In this document: in pieces, positions 43,192 through 53,619 of the stretch
Layout of the letters: every line of letters begins with the position of its first letter
How positions within the stretch are numbered: position 1 is the first letter of the stretch
Source: Kosakonia arachidis
Lineage (GTDB): Bacteria; Pseudomonadota; Gammaproteobacteria; Enterobacterales; Enterobacteriaceae
NCBI RefSeq assembly: GCF_900116535.1
Contig: NZ_FPAU01000005.1
Coordinates: forward strand, 210,886 to 274,885
DNA: 64,000 bases
Direction: 5' to 3'
Program-made: the position numbers and the translations under genes
The notes under the pieces: generated by a model
Seen by the model: only the letters and a program-made list of their open reading frames with translations
What the model was told of the DNA's origin: nothing
Databases searched by the model: none

Positions 43192-44463
43192 ATGAAAATC
43201 CGTCTCACTCTTTTAACTGCCGCGCTGCTATTGACTCACCAGGCGATGGCAAAAGATATTCCGCTGGGGCAGGCGCGGGATATCGCTAATACCACCACGC
43301 CAGCCTCGGACAGCCAGACATATGTTGCGCTGGAAGCACAATCACTGGCTGGGCTGCGCCAGGCATTGCAGGGTAATGCAGCATCGCTGACCCGCGATCA
43401 ACTGGAGCACACCGCGCAGAGCGCAAAACAGGCAGACAGCGCCTGGCTGAAGGCGCGCGGTTATGATTTTCAGACCAAAGTGAATCAACAGGTGGATATT
43501 GCGTTGCTTTCCAGTTTTAGCGCTCTGCCAAAACCAGTGCTGGATGCCAACCTGCATACCGTTGAGGCGATTAACCGCGATGCCACACAGGGTTTGCGCC
43601 ACCAGGCGCTGGCTGATGCTGAGGGGATCAGCTATCTCTATTTCATTGCAGATGCGCTGGGGCCAAAATTGGGCAATGCGTTCCTCGCCGCCTATGACAA
43701 AGGCGAATTGGGCAAAGCAGCGGCGTTAATCAAAGCCAGCGAAGTGAGTACCGGCGCGGCGAAAAAACATTTTGACTATAAACGCCCATTCCTGATCCAG
43801 AACAACAGCATCCACCTGGTACCGGACGACGTGGTGGTGAAGGATAACAAGGCCTATACCGCAGATGGCGGCTCGTTCCCCAGCGGGCATACCAATACCG
43901 GTTATACCGATTCACTGCTGATTGCGGAGATGATCCCGGAACGTTTTGACGCTCTGCTGACGCGTGGCGCACGCTACGGTTATTCCCGCGTGGTGCTGGG
44001 CGTGCATTATCCACTGGATGTCATAGGTTCACGGATGGTGGCTGAGCGTAACGTTGCACATTATCTGAATGATGCGAAATACCGTGTCCTGTTTAATGAA
44101 GCCCGCGACCAGCTCCGCGCCGCGTTGGAAAAAGAGTGCGGCACGTCACTTGCGCAATGTGCACAGAGCGCCGGGAAAGACGATCCGTATCGCGACCCGG
44201 CGATGCGCAATTTCTACCGTTTCACCATGACTTACGATTTGCCACAGCAGAAAGGGGCAGAGAAAAAACTGAAAGTGCCGGAAGGAGCCGACGTGCTGCT
44301 GGAAGCGGCGCTGCCGAATCTTTCCGCCAACCAGCGCAGTGCGCTGATGGTGAAAACAGCGCTACCGGCGGGTTACCCGCTCTCTGGCAATAACGATGAA
44401 CAGGGCTTCTGGCAGCGACTGAATCTGTCTGCGGCCTATGAGATGGCGCATAAATCCCGCTGA
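43192..44463 (+). CDS. Periplasmic class A acid phosphatase (PAP2 superfamily)
   Basis: A 423-residue secreted phosphatase with a signal peptide ending at HQAMA. The three PAP2 motifs are present: KRPF, GGSFPSGHTNTGY and GYSRVVLGVHYPLDV. This is much longer than classical PhoN/PhoC (about 250 aa) because of extra N- and C-terminal domains. It probably releases phosphate from organic phosphates in the periplasm. In E. coli this place between rlmJ and prlC is empty, so the gene is an insertion relative to that genome. An AAAGGA site precedes the ATG. Confidence 0.88.
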   Translation: MKIRLTLLTAALLLTHQAMAKDIPLGQARDIANTTTPASDSQTYVALEAQSLAGLRQALQGNAASLTRDQLEHTAQSAKQADSAWLKARGYDFQTKVNQQVDIALLSSFSALPKPVLDANLHTVEAINRDATQGLRHQALADAEGISYLYFIADALGPKLGNAFLAAYDKGELGKAAALIKASEVSTGAAKKHFDYKRPFLIQNNSIHLVPDDVVVKDNKAYTADGGSFPSGHTNTGYTDSLLIAEMIPERFDALLTRGARYGYSRVVLGVHYPLDVIGSRMVAERNVAHYLNDAKYRVLFNEARDQLRAALEKECGTSLAQCAQSAGKDDPYRDPAMRNFYRFTMTYDLPQQKGAEKKLKVPEGADVLLEAALPNLSANQRSALMVKTALPAGYPLSGNNDEQGFWQRLNLSAAYEMAHKSR

Positions 44464-44480
44464 GGTCTGTGTGTGTAATG

Positions 44481-44510
44481 CCCGACGTGCGCAATGCCGT
44501 CGGGTATTTT
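44481..44510 (+). terminator. Terminator of the acid phosphatase gene
   Basis: A 7-bp stem CCCGACG / CGTCGGG with a 10-nt loop, followed by TATTTTC. It lies 17 bp after the stop. Confidence 0.65.
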
Positions 44511-44619
44511 CTTTGTTGTTGCTTATTGCAGCGATACCCGGGCATACGTAGCGCACGGGATTGAAATCTGCGGGACTTGGCCCCATGCTTAATCAATATC
44601 TCATACCAAGGACTGCGCT

Positions 44620-46662
44620 ATGACCAACCCACTATTGACGCCTTTTGTGCTCCCCCCATTTTCGAAAATTCTTCCTGAGCATGTTGTTCCTGCGGTGACC
44701 AAAGCGCTGGACGACTGCCGGAGCGCAGTGGAACGCGTTGTTGCGCAGGGCGGCCCCTACACCTGGGATAATCTTTGTCAGCCGCTGGCTGAAGTAGACG
44801 ATCGCCTTGGCCGTCTCTTCTCTCCGGTCAGTCATCTGAATTCAGTGAAAAACAGCCCGGAACTGCGCGAAGCGTACGAACAAACGCTGCCGCTGCTGTC
44901 GGATTACAGCACCTGGGTCGGGCAGAACGAAGGGCTGTACAACGCTTATCGCGATCTGCATGATGGCCCGAATTACGCTGCGCTGAGCGTGGCGGAGAAA
45001 AAAGCAGTGGATAACGCGCTGCGCGATTTCAAACTGTCGGGTATCGGCTTGCCAAAAGAGAAACAGCAGCGCTATGGCGAAATCGCCTCACGCCTCTCTG
45101 AACTGGGCAACCTCTATAGCAACAATGTGCTCGACGCCACTATGGGCTGGAGCAAGCTAGTCACTGACGAAGCAGAACTCGCCGGCATGCCGGAAAGCGC
45201 CCTTGCGGCGGCAAAAGCGCAGGCGGAAGCCAAAGAGCAGCAGGGCTGGTTGTTGACGCTGGATATCCCGAGTTACCTGCCGGTAATGACCTACTGCGAT
45301 AATCAGGCGCTGCGTGAAGAGATGTATCGCGCTTACAGCACCCGCGCTTCCGATCAGGGGCCGAATGGGGGCAAGTGGGACAATAGCCCGATCATGGCCG
45401 AGATCCTTGCCCTGCGTCACGAACTGGCGCAACTGCTCGGTTTTGAAAGCTACGCCTTTAAATCACTGGCCACCAAAATGGCGGAAAACCCGGCGCAGGT
45501 GCTGGAATTCTTAACCGATCTCGCCAAACGCGCGCGTCCGCAGGGGGAAAAGGAACTGGCACAACTGCGTGCCTTCGCTAAAGCCGAATGTGGTGTTGAT
45601 GAGCTGCAACCGTGGGATATTGGTTACTACAGCGAAAAACAGAAGCAGCACCTCTATAGCATCAGCGATGAGCAACTGCGTCCGTACTTCCCGGAAAACC
45701 GCGCGGTGAACGGCTTATTTGAAGTGGTGAAACGCATTTACGGCATCACCGCCAAAGAGCGCAAGGATATTGATGTCTGGCATCCGGACGTGCGTTTCTT
45801 CGAGCTTTACGATGAGAGCAACGAGCTGCGTGGCAGCTTCTACCTCGATCTTTATGCTCGTGAGCATAAACGTGGCGGCGCGTGGATGGATGACTGCGTT
45901 GGTCAGATGCGTCGCGCCGACGGTTCGCTGCAAAAACCCGTCGCTTACCTCACCTGTAACTTTAACCGCCCGGTCAATGGTAAGCCGGCGCTGTTTACTC
46001 ATGACGAAGTGATCACCCTGTTCCATGAGTTTGGCCATGGTCTGCACCATATGTTGACGCGCGTTGAAACCTCCGGTGTGGCAGGTATCAGCGGTGTGCC
46101 GTGGGACGCAGTCGAACTGCCGAGCCAGTTTATGGAAAACTGGTGCTGGGAACCGGAAGCGCTGGCGTTTATCTCCGGTCATTATGAAACCGGCGAACCG
46201 CTGCCGCAGGAACTGCTGGACAAAATGCTGGCGGCGAAAAACTACCAGGCAGCGATGTTTATCCTGCGACAGTTGGAGTTCGGTCTGTTCGACTTTCGCC
46301 TGCACGCCGAATTTAGCCCGGATCAGGGGGCAAAAATCCTCGAAACGCTGGCCGAAATCAAACGCCAGGTCGCCGTGGTACCAGGGCCGTCGTGGGGCCG
46401 CTTCCCGCATGCCTTCAGCCATATCTTCGCGGGCGGATATGCGGCGGGTTACTACAGCTATCTGTGGGCCGATGTGCTGGCTGCAGATGCCTTCTCTCGC
46501 TTTGAAGAAGAGGGTATTTTCAACCGTGAAACCGGGCAGTCGTTCCTTGATAACATCCTGACCCGTGGCGGTTCGGAAGAGCCGATGGCGCTGTTCAAAC
46601 GTTTCCGTGGTCGCGAGCCGCAGATTGACGCCATGCTTGAGCATTACGGTATCGAAGGCTGA
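44620..46662 (+). CDS. prlC: Oligopeptidase A (PrlC/OpdA)
   Basis: A 680-residue cytoplasmic M3-family zinc metallopeptidase, same length as E. coli, that degrades oligopeptides and signal-peptide fragments. The zinc motif HEFGHGLHH starts at residue 469. rsmJ begins 4 bp after its stop, so the two form an operon. Confidence 0.97.
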   Translation: MTNPLLTPFVLPPFSKILPEHVVPAVTKALDDCRSAVERVVAQGGPYTWDNLCQPLAEVDDRLGRLFSPVSHLNSVKNSPELREAYEQTLPLLSDYSTWVGQNEGLYNAYRDLHDGPNYAALSVAEKKAVDNALRDFKLSGIGLPKEKQQRYGEIASRLSELGNLYSNNVLDATMGWSKLVTDEAELAGMPESALAAAKAQAEAKEQQGWLLTLDIPSYLPVMTYCDNQALREEMYRAYSTRASDQGPNGGKWDNSPIMAEILALRHELAQLLGFESYAFKSLATKMAENPAQVLEFLTDLAKRARPQGEKELAQLRAFAKAECGVDELQPWDIGYYSEKQKQHLYSISDEQLRPYFPENRAVNGLFEVVKRIYGITAKERKDIDVWHPDVRFFELYDESNELRGSFYLDLYAREHKRGGAWMDDCVGQMRRADGSLQKPVAYLTCNFNRPVNGKPALFTHDEVITLFHEFGHGLHHMLTRVETSGVAGISGVPWDAVELPSQFMENWCWEPEALAFISGHYETGEPLPQELLDKMLAAKNYQAAMFILRQLEFGLFDFRLHAEFSPDQGAKILETLAEIKRQVAVVPGPSWGRFPHAFSHIFAGGYAAGYYSYLWADVLAADAFSRFEEEGIFNRETGQSFLDNILTRGGSEEPMALFKRFRGREPQIDAMLEHYGIEG

Positions 46663-46666
46663 TGCA

Positions 46667-47419
46667 GTGAAAATCTGTTTGCTGGATGAAACAGGCGCCG
46701 GAGACGGCGCCTTATCTGTTCTTGTGACCCGCTTCGGGCTGGAGCCGGATGACGACAACCTGATGGCGCTGGTGTTAACGCCGACGCATCTGGAACTGCG
46801 TAAGCGCGATGAGCCGAAACTGGGCGGCATTTTTGTTGATTTTGTCGCGGGCGGTATGGCGCACCGGCGTAAGTTTGGCGGTGGTCGCGGTGAGGCTGTT
46901 GCTAAAGCGGTTGGCATAAAAGGCAGCTATTTACCGGAGGTGGTGGATGCCACGGCAGGGCTGGGTCGCGATGCGTTTGTACTGGCGTCGCTGGGTTGCC
47001 GTGTACGGATGCTGGAGCGTAACCCGGTCGTCGCTGCGCTGCTGGAGGATGGTCTTAATCGCGGCTATGCCGATGCGGAAATCGGCTCGTGGCTGCGCGA
47101 ACGGCTGCAACTGATTTACGCTTCCAGTCTGACGAGCCTTGCGGATATCATGCCGCGCCCGCAGGTGGTTTATCTCGATCCTATGTTTCCGCATAAGCAA
47201 AAAAGCGCGTTGGTTAAGAAGGAAATGCGGGTATTCCAGTCGCTGGTTGGCCCGGATCTTGACGCCGATGGCTTGCTGGAGCCTGCGTGCAAGCTTGCCA
47301 TCAAGCGTGTGGTGGTGAAGCGCCCGGATTACGCGCCGCCACTGGCGGGTGTTGCTACACAGTCAGCGGTGGTGACCAAAAGCCATCGTTTCGATATCTA
47401 CCCCGGCGCCGGGGAGTAA
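46667..47419 (+). CDS. rsmJ: 16S rRNA m2G1516 methyltransferase RsmJ
   Basis: A 250-residue SAM methyltransferase, the same length as E. coli RsmJ. It starts at GTG 46667 ([10 protein letters not shown]), 4 bp after prlC; a longer frame from 46565 lies wholly inside prlC and is rejected. The motifs are [19 protein letters not shown] (SAM site) and [13 protein letters not shown] (catalytic). Confidence 0.95.
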   Translation: MKICLLDETGAGDGALSVLVTRFGLEPDDDNLMALVLTPTHLELRKRDEPKLGGIFVDFVAGGMAHRRKFGGGRGEAVAKAVGIKGSYLPEVVDATAGLGRDAFVLASLGCRVRMLERNPVVAALLEDGLNRGYADAEIGSWLRERLQLIYASSLTSLADIMPRPQVVYLDPMFPHKQKSALVKKEMRVFQSLVGPDLDADGLLEPACKLAIKRVVVKRPDYAPPLAGVATQSAVVTKSHRFDIYPGAGE

Positions 47420-47449
47420 AAAAGCCCGGTCGCGTTGCGCGCACCGGGC
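47417..47449 (-). terminator. Rho-independent terminator of uspA
   Basis: Stem GCCCGGT / ACCGGGC with a 12-nt loop. On the minus strand it is followed by a run of T (A tract at 47418-47423). It ends 37 bp beyond the uspA stop and also lies directly after rsmJ. Confidence 0.82.
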
Positions 47450-47485
47450 TCTGTTCAGACTAACGGTTAATCGTTAGCAGGAAGA

Positions 47486-47923
47486 TCATTCCTCTTCTTC
47501 ATCCCGCAACGGGACAATCAGCATATCAACGTGCACCGTGTTGATAAGCTGGCGTGCGGAAGACATCAGTTTGCTCCAGAAATCCTGGTGATGGCCGCAC
47601 ACTACCAGATCCATATCGTATTTTTTAATCGCATCAACCAGCACCTGCCCCAGGTCGCCGCTGCCGCTCAGGGTCTCGGTGATCGGATAACCCGCGTTAG
47701 TAGACAGCTCGGTCAGTGCGTGGTGAGTTTCATCGGAAATGCGTTTTTGCATATCGCCGAGATTAACGTCGATAAGACCGGTATAAAGATCGGAGTAGTT
47801 TACATCGACATGAATCAGGGAAATCTTCGCGTTGTATGGCCGTGCCATGGAAACTGCTTTCTCAACCAGCAATTTGCTTTCGGGGGAGAGATCGACTGCG
47901 ATGAGGATATGTTTGTAAGCCAT
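47486..47923 (-). CDS. uspA: Universal stress protein UspA
   Basis: A 145-residue cytoplasmic universal stress protein (E. coli UspA is 144 aa), induced by growth arrest and many stresses. The start is [16 protein letters not shown] at 47923; a longer frame to 47986 is not supported by family length. It belongs to the non-ATP-binding UspA type. It is divergent from uspB, as in E. coli, but the dtpB gene found beyond uspA in E. coli is absent here. Confidence 0.96.
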   Translation of the reverse strand: MAYKHILIAVDLSPESKLLVEKAVSMARPYNAKISLIHVDVNYSDLYTGLIDVNLGDMQKRISDETHHALTELSTNAGYPITETLSGSGDLGQVLVDAIKKYDMDLVVCGHHQDFWSKLMSSARQLINTVHVDMLIVPLRDEEEE

Positions 47924-48058
47924 AGTGGTACTCCTTCCATAAGTTGTCGATGACCATCGGGGTGGTTGCCCCTGATACAGTTGCACTGCGCCCGCATCCT
48001 GCGTTTCACGTGAGCGTAGCGCCCGGCCTTAAGAATCTTTTTCAGAAGATATTTCTAC

Positions 48059-48085
48059 CTTATAACGCTCTTTTCACACCGTCAA
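48059..48085 (-). promoter_or_regulatory. Candidate sigma-70 promoter of uspA
   Basis: On the minus strand TTGACG (48080-48085) and TATAAG (48059-48064) are separated by 15 bp, shorter than the ideal 17. It would give a leader of about 130 nt. Confidence 0.4.
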
Positions 48086-48174
48086 TTAACCTGGATCACG
48101 AATCACTTAAGCAATATTTACAGCCAGATGCATTGATGATGATTAAGCTTATGGTAAAAAAATAAACGGATCTC

Positions 48175-48181
48175 CTACACT
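48175..48181 (+). promoter_or_regulatory. Candidate sigma-S -10 element of uspB
   Basis: CTACACT followed by ATAAAT matches the extended sigma-S -10 consensus. E. coli uspB is RpoS-dependent. The leader would be about 190 nt. Confidence 0.4.
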
Positions 48182-48374
48182 ATAAATAAACCGTACGGAA
48201 ACAGACGGTGTCCCCCAGTTATCCCCGTAAGGATATGTGGTCAATTGTGGGACTCCGCCTGTGTTTGTCTTCCCGTCCGGCAATTGGTAATACTATTCGT
48301 TGTCAGACTTGGTTGGGTATCCAGGCGCGAGCGTTCCGGAGTCTTTCTCCGTGGGCGATCGCTGGGGAGGGGAT

Positions 48375-48713
48375 ATGGTGATCAACACTGTTGCGCTGTT
48401 TTGGGCTTTATGTGTGGTGTGTTTGGTTAATATGGCGCGTTATTACTCATCACTACGCGCGCTGTTAGTGGTACTTCGTGGTTGTGATCCCTTACTCTAT
48501 CAGTACGTGGATGGTGGCGGCTTTTTTACCACGCACGGCCAGCCCAGTAAGCAGATGCGTCTGGTTTGGTATATCTATGCCCAGCGCTACCGCGATCACC
48601 ATGATGAAGAGTTCATTCGCCGCTGTGAGCGCGTTCGCCGTCAGTTTATTTTAACCAGTTCGCTGTGTGGGCTGGTGATCATCAGCCTGATTGCGCTAAT
48701 GATTTGGCATTGA
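48375..48713 (+). CDS. uspB: Universal stress protein UspB
   Basis: A 112-residue inner-membrane protein with one helix at each end and a charged middle ([24 protein letters not shown]). It is needed for ethanol resistance in stationary phase in E. coli. The start at 48375 (ATG GTG ATC) has GGAGGGG upstream and gives nearly the E. coli length (111). Confidence 0.95.
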   Translation: MVINTVALFWALCVVCLVNMARYYSSLRALLVVLRGCDPLLYQYVDGGGFFTTHGQPSKQMRLVWYIYAQRYRDHHDEEFIRRCERVRRQFILTSSLCGLVIISLIALMIWH

Positions 48714-48734
48714 GCGCTGCGCTAATCAGAGAAT

Positions 48735-48767
48735 AAAAAAACGGGCCAGTTTCCTGACCCGTTTTTT
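48735..48767. terminator. Bidirectional terminator between uspB and pitA
   Basis: Stem ACGGG(C)CAG / CTGACCCGT with a short loop, an A tract on the left and six T on the right. It can terminate both convergent genes. Confidence 0.85.
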
Positions 48768-48784
48768 AGTGCGCCTGCGCCGTG

Positions 48785-50281
48785 TTAAATCAGATGCAGC
48801 GAGAGCCAGTACAGCACACCGGACAAAACAATCGAGGCTGGCAGGGTGAAGATCCAGGCCATCAGAATATTGGTCACAGTTTTGCGCTGCAAACCGCCGC
48901 CGTCGACAATCATTGTCCCGGCTACGGAAGAAGAGAGCACGTGCGTGGTGGAAACCGGCATCCCGGTATAACTTGCCAACCCGATGGACACCGCTGCGGT
49001 CATCTGCGCGGACATTCCCTGAGCGTAGGTCATACCTTTTTTACCAATTTTCTCACCGATGGTGGTCGCCACGCGGCGCCAGCCGATCATGGTGCCGATA
49101 CCTAACGCCAGCGCTACCGCCATAATGATCCAGATTGGCGCGTACTCAATAGTGCTCAGCATATCGCCTTTCAGTTTCTTCAGCAGGCGCTGGTCGTCAG
49201 CGCTGATATCCGGTTGCTTCGCCACTTTATCCGTAATATCGGAGAGGCAGAGCATAATACGGCGCAACTGGCTGCGCTGTTCCAGCGGAATCTGCTCGTA
49301 GTTTTCGATATTAGTCAGCATCACCTTCGCATGGTCCAGAGCCATAATTGCGCGCCCCGGGTGGCAGTGGAACTCACCAGTCTGCGTGTTCACCTCTTCC
49401 GGCAACGGAATGAGCGGATCAACGCCGGTGGCTTTTTGCAGCAACGCAGGATGTTGCTGGAAGTAAGTTTCCACGTTGTTGACGGCATCGCGTGTACGAG
49501 TGATGTCATAACCTGAGGCGTTCATATTCACCACGAAACCTGCAGGTGCAACGCCAATCAGCACCAGCATAATCAGGCCGATGCCTTTCTGACCGTCGTT
49601 CGCTCCGTGGGAGAAACTCACGCCGATAGCGGAAAGAATCAAGGCGATACGCGTCCAGAACGGTGGCTTTCTCTTACCATCGATCTTCTCACGTTCAGCG
49701 GGTGTCATATGAATACGCGCGCGTTTTTTGGTATTGCTCCAGTAGCGGCGCAGGATAAATATCAGACTGCCGGCAATCAACAGCCCGACAATTGGCGAAA
49801 CGATAAGGGAGGCGAAGACCCCCAGCACTTTCGGGATATTTAATGCATCCACCACTGAAGTGCCGGACATCAGCGCATTGGTTAAACCAATACCGATAAT
49901 CGCGCCAATCAGGGTGTGGGAACTGGAAGCTGGCAGACCCAGATACCAGGTGCCAAGGTTCCAGATAATCGCCGCCAGCAGCATGGAGAAGACCATTGCC
50001 AGGCCGTGCGCGGAACTGACATTCAGCAGCAGATTGGTTGGCAACATATGCACAATCGCATAGGCAACGCTTAACCCGCCCAGCAAAACGCCGAAGAAGT
50101 TAAACACTGCCGCCATCACCACCGCCAGCTGAGAACGCATAGCGCGCGTATAAATTACGGTTGCCACGGCGTTTGCTGTGTCATGGAAGCCGTTGATTGC
50201 TTCGTAGAACAGAACAAAAACCAGAGCAAGCAAAAGTAATAACCCGGTATGAAGATCCAGGCCAGCAAACAAATGTAGCAT
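48785..50281 (-). CDS. pitA: Low-affinity phosphate transporter PitA
   Basis: A 498-residue PiT-family inner-membrane transporter of metal-phosphate complexes. The duplicated family motif is visible near each end ([18 protein letters not shown] and the second copy [20 protein letters not shown]), with a hydrophilic loop in the middle. It is next to uspB as in E. coli. Confidence 0.96.
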   Translation of the reverse strand: MLHLFAGLDLHTGLLLLLALVFVLFYEAINGFHDTANAVATVIYTRAMRSQLAVVMAAVFNFFGVLLGGLSVAYAIVHMLPTNLLLNVSSAHGLAMVFSMLLAAIIWNLGTWYLGLPASSSHTLIGAIIGIGLTNALMSGTSVVDALNIPKVLGVFASLIVSPIVGLLIAGSLIFILRRYWSNTKKRARIHMTPAEREKIDGKRKPPFWTRIALILSAIGVSFSHGANDGQKGIGLIMLVLIGVAPAGFVVNMNASGYDITRTRDAVNNVETYFQQHPALLQKATGVDPLIPLPEEVNTQTGEFHCHPGRAIMALDHAKVMLTNIENYEQIPLEQRSQLRRIMLCLSDITDKVAKQPDISADDQRLLKKLKGDMLSTIEYAPIWIIMAVALALGIGTMIGWRRVATTIGEKIGKKGMTYAQGMSAQMTAAVSIGLASYTGMPVSTTHVLSSSVAGTMIVDGGGLQRKTVTNILMAWIFTLPASIVLSGVLYWLSLHLI

Positions 50282-50510
50282 AGGACGTTAAGCCATTTTG
50301 AGGTCATGAACGCGGCGCATTATCAGGGACATTAGCGGTGTCGGCAAAGTGAAATATGTATTTTTTTTGACATCGTTTTTTACATTCCGCTAAAGCTTTA
50401 AAATTATCGTATATTTTTCAATATCATGTTGTTTTTGGCTCTCTTCGCGCTGGTGTGACCAGCGTGAACTCTTTACAATCCGCCACGATTTTTTTGATGA
50501 GGGTACAGGT

Positions 50511-51701
50511 GTGGAAAGGTTTGATGCCATTGTTATCGGCGCGGGTGCGGCGGGCATGTTCTGTGCGGCGCTAGCCGGGCAGGCTGGCTGCCGTGTGCTG
50601 TTACTGGATAACGGCAAAAAACCGGGGCGCAAAATCCTGATGTCAGGCGGTGGTCGCTGCAATTTCACTAACCTTTATGTGGAACCCGCAGCCTATTTGA
50701 GCCAGAACCCGCATTTTTGCAAATCTGCTCTCGCGCGCTATACCCAGTGGGACTTTATCGATCTGGTTGGCAAGCACGGTATCGCCTGGCATGAGAAGAC
50801 GCTGGGACAACTGTTCTGCGACGATTCGGCGCAACAAATTGTCGATATGCTGGTGGCAGAGTGCGAAAAAGGCAATGTTACTCAGCGCCTGCGCAGTGAA
50901 GTGCTGAGCGTAGCGCGCGATGATCAGGGGTACACGCTGCAACTCAATGGCGACAGTGTGCAGGGCGCGAAACTGGTCATTGCTTCTGGCGGCTTGTCGA
51001 TGCCGGGGCTTGGCGCTTCACCGTTTGGCTACAAAATTGCCGAACAGTTCGGCCTGAAGGTGCTGCCAACACGCGCTGGCCTGGTCCCTTTTACCCTGCA
51101 TAAGCCGCTGCTGGAGCAGATGCAGACGCTTTCTGGTGTGTCGGTGCCTTCGGTGATTACCGCTGAGGACGGCATAGTTTTCCGCGAAAATCTGCTCTTT
51201 ACTCACCGCGGGCTTTCAGGTCCGGCGGTTCTGCAAATTTCCAGCTACTGGCAACCAGGCGAATTCGTCAGCATTAATCTGTTACCAGAGTGCGATCTGG
51301 CAAGTTTCCTGAATGAACAGCGCGAAGCGCACCCGAATCAAAGCCTGAAGAACACACTGGCGATGCAGTTGCCGAAACGGTTGGTTGAATGCTTGCAGCA
51401 ACTGGGGCAGATCCCGGATGTATCGCTCAGACAACTCAACAGTCGTGAACAGGAGTCACTGGTCGAGTGGCTTACACACTGGCGCGTACAGCCAAATGGC
51501 ACGGAAGGATATCGTACGGCGGAAGTGACGCTTGGCGGCGTCGATACTCACGCGCTCTCCTCCCGCACTATGGAAGCCCGCAATGTGCCTGGGCTCCACT
51601 TTATCGGCGAAGTGATGGATGTCACTGGCTGGCTGGGTGGCTATAACTTCCAGTGGGCGTGGTCCAGCGCATGGGCCTGCGCGCAGGCGCTGGCGGAGTA
51701 A
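50511..51701 (+). CDS. yhiN: HI0933-family flavoprotein YhiN
   Basis: A 396-residue flavoprotein of the HI0933/YhiN family. It has an N-terminal FAD-binding Rossmann motif (GAGAAGMFCA), then the family motif KILMSGGGRCNFTN and a C-terminal GEVMDVTGWLGGYNFQWAWSSG-like FAD motif. It starts at GTG 50511 (MERFDAIVIG). The biochemical reaction is unknown. Confidence 0.93.
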   Translation: MERFDAIVIGAGAAGMFCAALAGQAGCRVLLLDNGKKPGRKILMSGGGRCNFTNLYVEPAAYLSQNPHFCKSALARYTQWDFIDLVGKHGIAWHEKTLGQLFCDDSAQQIVDMLVAECEKGNVTQRLRSEVLSVARDDQGYTLQLNGDSVQGAKLVIASGGLSMPGLGASPFGYKIAEQFGLKVLPTRAGLVPFTLHKPLLEQMQTLSGVSVPSVITAEDGIVFRENLLFTHRGLSGPAVLQISSYWQPGEFVSINLLPECDLASFLNEQREAHPNQSLKNTLAMQLPKRLVECLQQLGQIPDVSLRQLNSREQESLVEWLTHWRVQPNGTEGYRTAEVTLGGVDTHALSSRTMEARNVPGLHFIGEVMDVTGWLGGYNFQWAWSSAWACAQALAE

Positions 51702-51892
51702 TCTTTCCGCCGTAAACGGTAAACGATGGCGTTGCCAGATGGGTGAATCACACGACTGGGTTCATCCATCACTCTCATTTTTGGTGGCTTTCAGCCTCTC
51801 CTTTAAGACCTTTATATTTCCTGCCTGCTGCCGATAACCTCATCACTACACCTCTATTGCGCTACTCCATTTGCGTTAACAAAGGAATGAAA

Positions 51893-53305
51893 ATGAAAAC
51901 GGGCAAGATTCTTCTGCCAGCATTACTGGCCGCGACGTTAAGCAGCCAGGCAGCTGACGGGCAAGGCAAAAAAGTCGTCAGTAGTACGGTAAACCCGCTG
52001 GTAATGATTCGACTTAACGATCGTATTACGGCAATGAATCATATTGTTTTTGAAGACGGGCAAAATATTAACCGCTGGGATGGATTCGATTGCTCCACGC
52101 AAAAAGCGGTGAAACTCTACTGGGAAATGCTCGACGATAAAGAGGCGGTCGTGCGCCGTTTTTATGGTGATAGCTACGGACGCTGCGCTGCGCCCAGCCC
52201 GAACAGCGAACTGGATGGTGTCGCTGCCAGTCTCTGTAAATCCCCCGGGCTGAAAAATGCTAACTGGGTCTACATTGAAAAAAAATCGCAATATGACACA
52301 CCGATCCTGCTGGACACCGCTTCGGTTATCCGCGCCAAAGATCTGTTGATTGCGAAAATCGGCTTCGAGTACAACGAGATACAGTACGATCCGCCGTATG
52401 ATGCGCCGTACGACATGAAAATCGAAGTACATGCTTATAACTGCGCAACCAATAAAGACAGCGTGCTCGCCGGGCTGGATATGGCACCCGAAGGTTATGT
52501 ATCCGATAGCCTGAGCGGGAAAGCGGCGCTGCGCCGGGCGGAGGATTTTACCAATACGCCCGCTACCGCTGCGGCGTTTAAGCAGCTATGTACAATGAGC
52601 ACGCCTTCTGCCTTTAAAGGCGAAGGGACTTATGTTCCCCAGGTGAAGAAAAAAAGCGTCTCCTCCACGCTTGGTCCGATGCTGCCGGATATGAGCAGCA
52701 ATTCGCCACAATGGCTGGCGCAATTCCCGCTGTCTGCAGAGATCGACAAACAGGCGCAGCAGATTGTTAACCCGTGGGCGACGCCTCGCTTCAAAAAAAT
52801 GCAGTGGACTCTGAGCTGGGGGAATGATGAAGGCGTACCGATGGAGCTGGATGTTCAACCCAACGGGTTGATGCTATTGCTGGAAAATTACAAGGTGTTT
52901 AAGGCGCAGCGCCTGACTCTGGGCAACCTTGGGCAGTTAAAAGGCGGTATTAGCCTGGATAGCTCGCCGAGTATCATCAGCGAACTTCACACCAACCTGC
53001 GTTTCCCGCTGCATCAGGGACAGAAATTCACCTTTGATACGGTGTTGCCTGCGAAGGGCAAAGATGGAGATAAAACTGCGATCAACCGCCGTTGCGAAGT
53101 GACCGGCAACGATGAGGCTCGCCAGATCAGCAGTGCGCTGAGCGGCCGCTACTGGAAAGTCGCATGTGAAATGGAGAGTGACGATAAAGGCGAGAAACAG
53201 ACTCTGGCCTGGCTTGTCGATTACAATGTCTTTATGCCATTAACGCAGTGGAAAGACGGCGCGGAACTGCCCGTCACCATCAAAGATCTGCAGATAACAC
53301 GCTAG
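51893..53305 (+). CDS. Secreted protein of unknown function
   Basis: A 470-residue protein I do not recognise. A signal peptide (MKTGKILLPALLAATLSSQAAD) is clear, and AAAGGA lies 6 bp before the ATG at 51893, which fixes the start. The mature part has about seven Cys, no membrane helix and a mixed polar composition. The region from about residue 30 to 200 is rich in Cys, Trp and Tyr. The last third (LDVQPNGLMLLLENYKVFKAQRLTLG) looks like beta-strands. It is flanked by yhiN upstream and a strong terminator downstream, so it is transcribed alone. Function unknown; not a known enzyme family as far as I can tell. Confidence 0.8.
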   Translation: MKTGKILLPALLAATLSSQAADGQGKKVVSSTVNPLVMIRLNDRITAMNHIVFEDGQNINRWDGFDCSTQKAVKLYWEMLDDKEAVVRRFYGDSYGRCAAPSPNSELDGVAASLCKSPGLKNANWVYIEKKSQYDTPILLDTASVIRAKDLLIAKIGFEYNEIQYDPPYDAPYDMKIEVHAYNCATNKDSVLAGLDMAPEGYVSDSLSGKAALRRAEDFTNTPATAAAFKQLCTMSTPSAFKGEGTYVPQVKKKSVSSTLGPMLPDMSSNSPQWLAQFPLSAEIDKQAQQIVNPWATPRFKKMQWTLSWGNDEGVPMELDVQPNGLMLLLENYKVFKAQRLTLGNLGQLKGGISLDSSPSIISELHTNLRFPLHQGQKFTFDTVLPAKGKDGDKTAINRRCEVTGNDEARQISSALSGRYWKVACEMESDDKGEKQTLAWLVDYNVFMPLTQWKDGAELPVTIKDLQITR

Positions 53306-53619
53306 TCCTGAATCAACCTGAGCCGAAAGGCTCAGGTTTTCATATTCCGAAGACGCACGATTTATCTGTGCTAACGAAGCGGCTAAAGCGAAAACATTTC
53401 ATTATATTGCCTGTCGGACATGTCGTTATTTATTGATTGTTTTTATTAATTATTTTTTTGGATATTACTCTTTTTTTACTTTTATTTATTCACCGCGTAA
53501 CTGATTTGGCCGGTTTACGCTCAGTTATCCCGACAACTAAGGCCGCTATTCCGCGAATTGTTTGTTGGCGTTATGTCGCATCATAAGCGATATGCACCAT
53601 ACAAACAGGATTAACCACC
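53306..53619. other. Intergenic region upstream of the ATP-grasp gene
   Basis: 314 bp that begin with the terminator above. The middle (about 53400-53500) is strongly AT-rich. I saw no gene in it. The promoter of the ATP-grasp/aminotransferase pair must lie in its right half, but I could not identify it. Confidence 0.5.
53315..53340 (+). terminator. Rho-independent terminator after the secreted-protein gene
   Basis: A perfect 10-bp stem AACCTGAGCC / GGCTCAGGTT with a GAAA tetraloop and a short T run. Confidence 0.9.

Larger units (their letters stand above)
47924..48374. other. uspA-uspB divergent regulatory region
   Basis: A 451-bp non-coding region between two divergent stress genes. It holds the promoter candidates listed separately. 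Short open frames in it have no ribosome site or family resemblance. Confidence 0.6.

Noticed and set aside
46565..46666. N-terminal extension of RsmJ
   Set aside because: It overlaps prlC entirely; the GTG at 46667 gives exactly the E. coli length of 250 residues.
45715..46917. 400-codon open frame antisense to prlC
   Set aside because: It is a shadow of the GC-rich prlC coding frame: Arg/Gln-rich composition and no domain.
47944..48165. Possible 73-codon gene upstream of uspA
   Set aside because: No ribosome site or family resemblance; it covers the region expected to hold the uspA promoter and leader.
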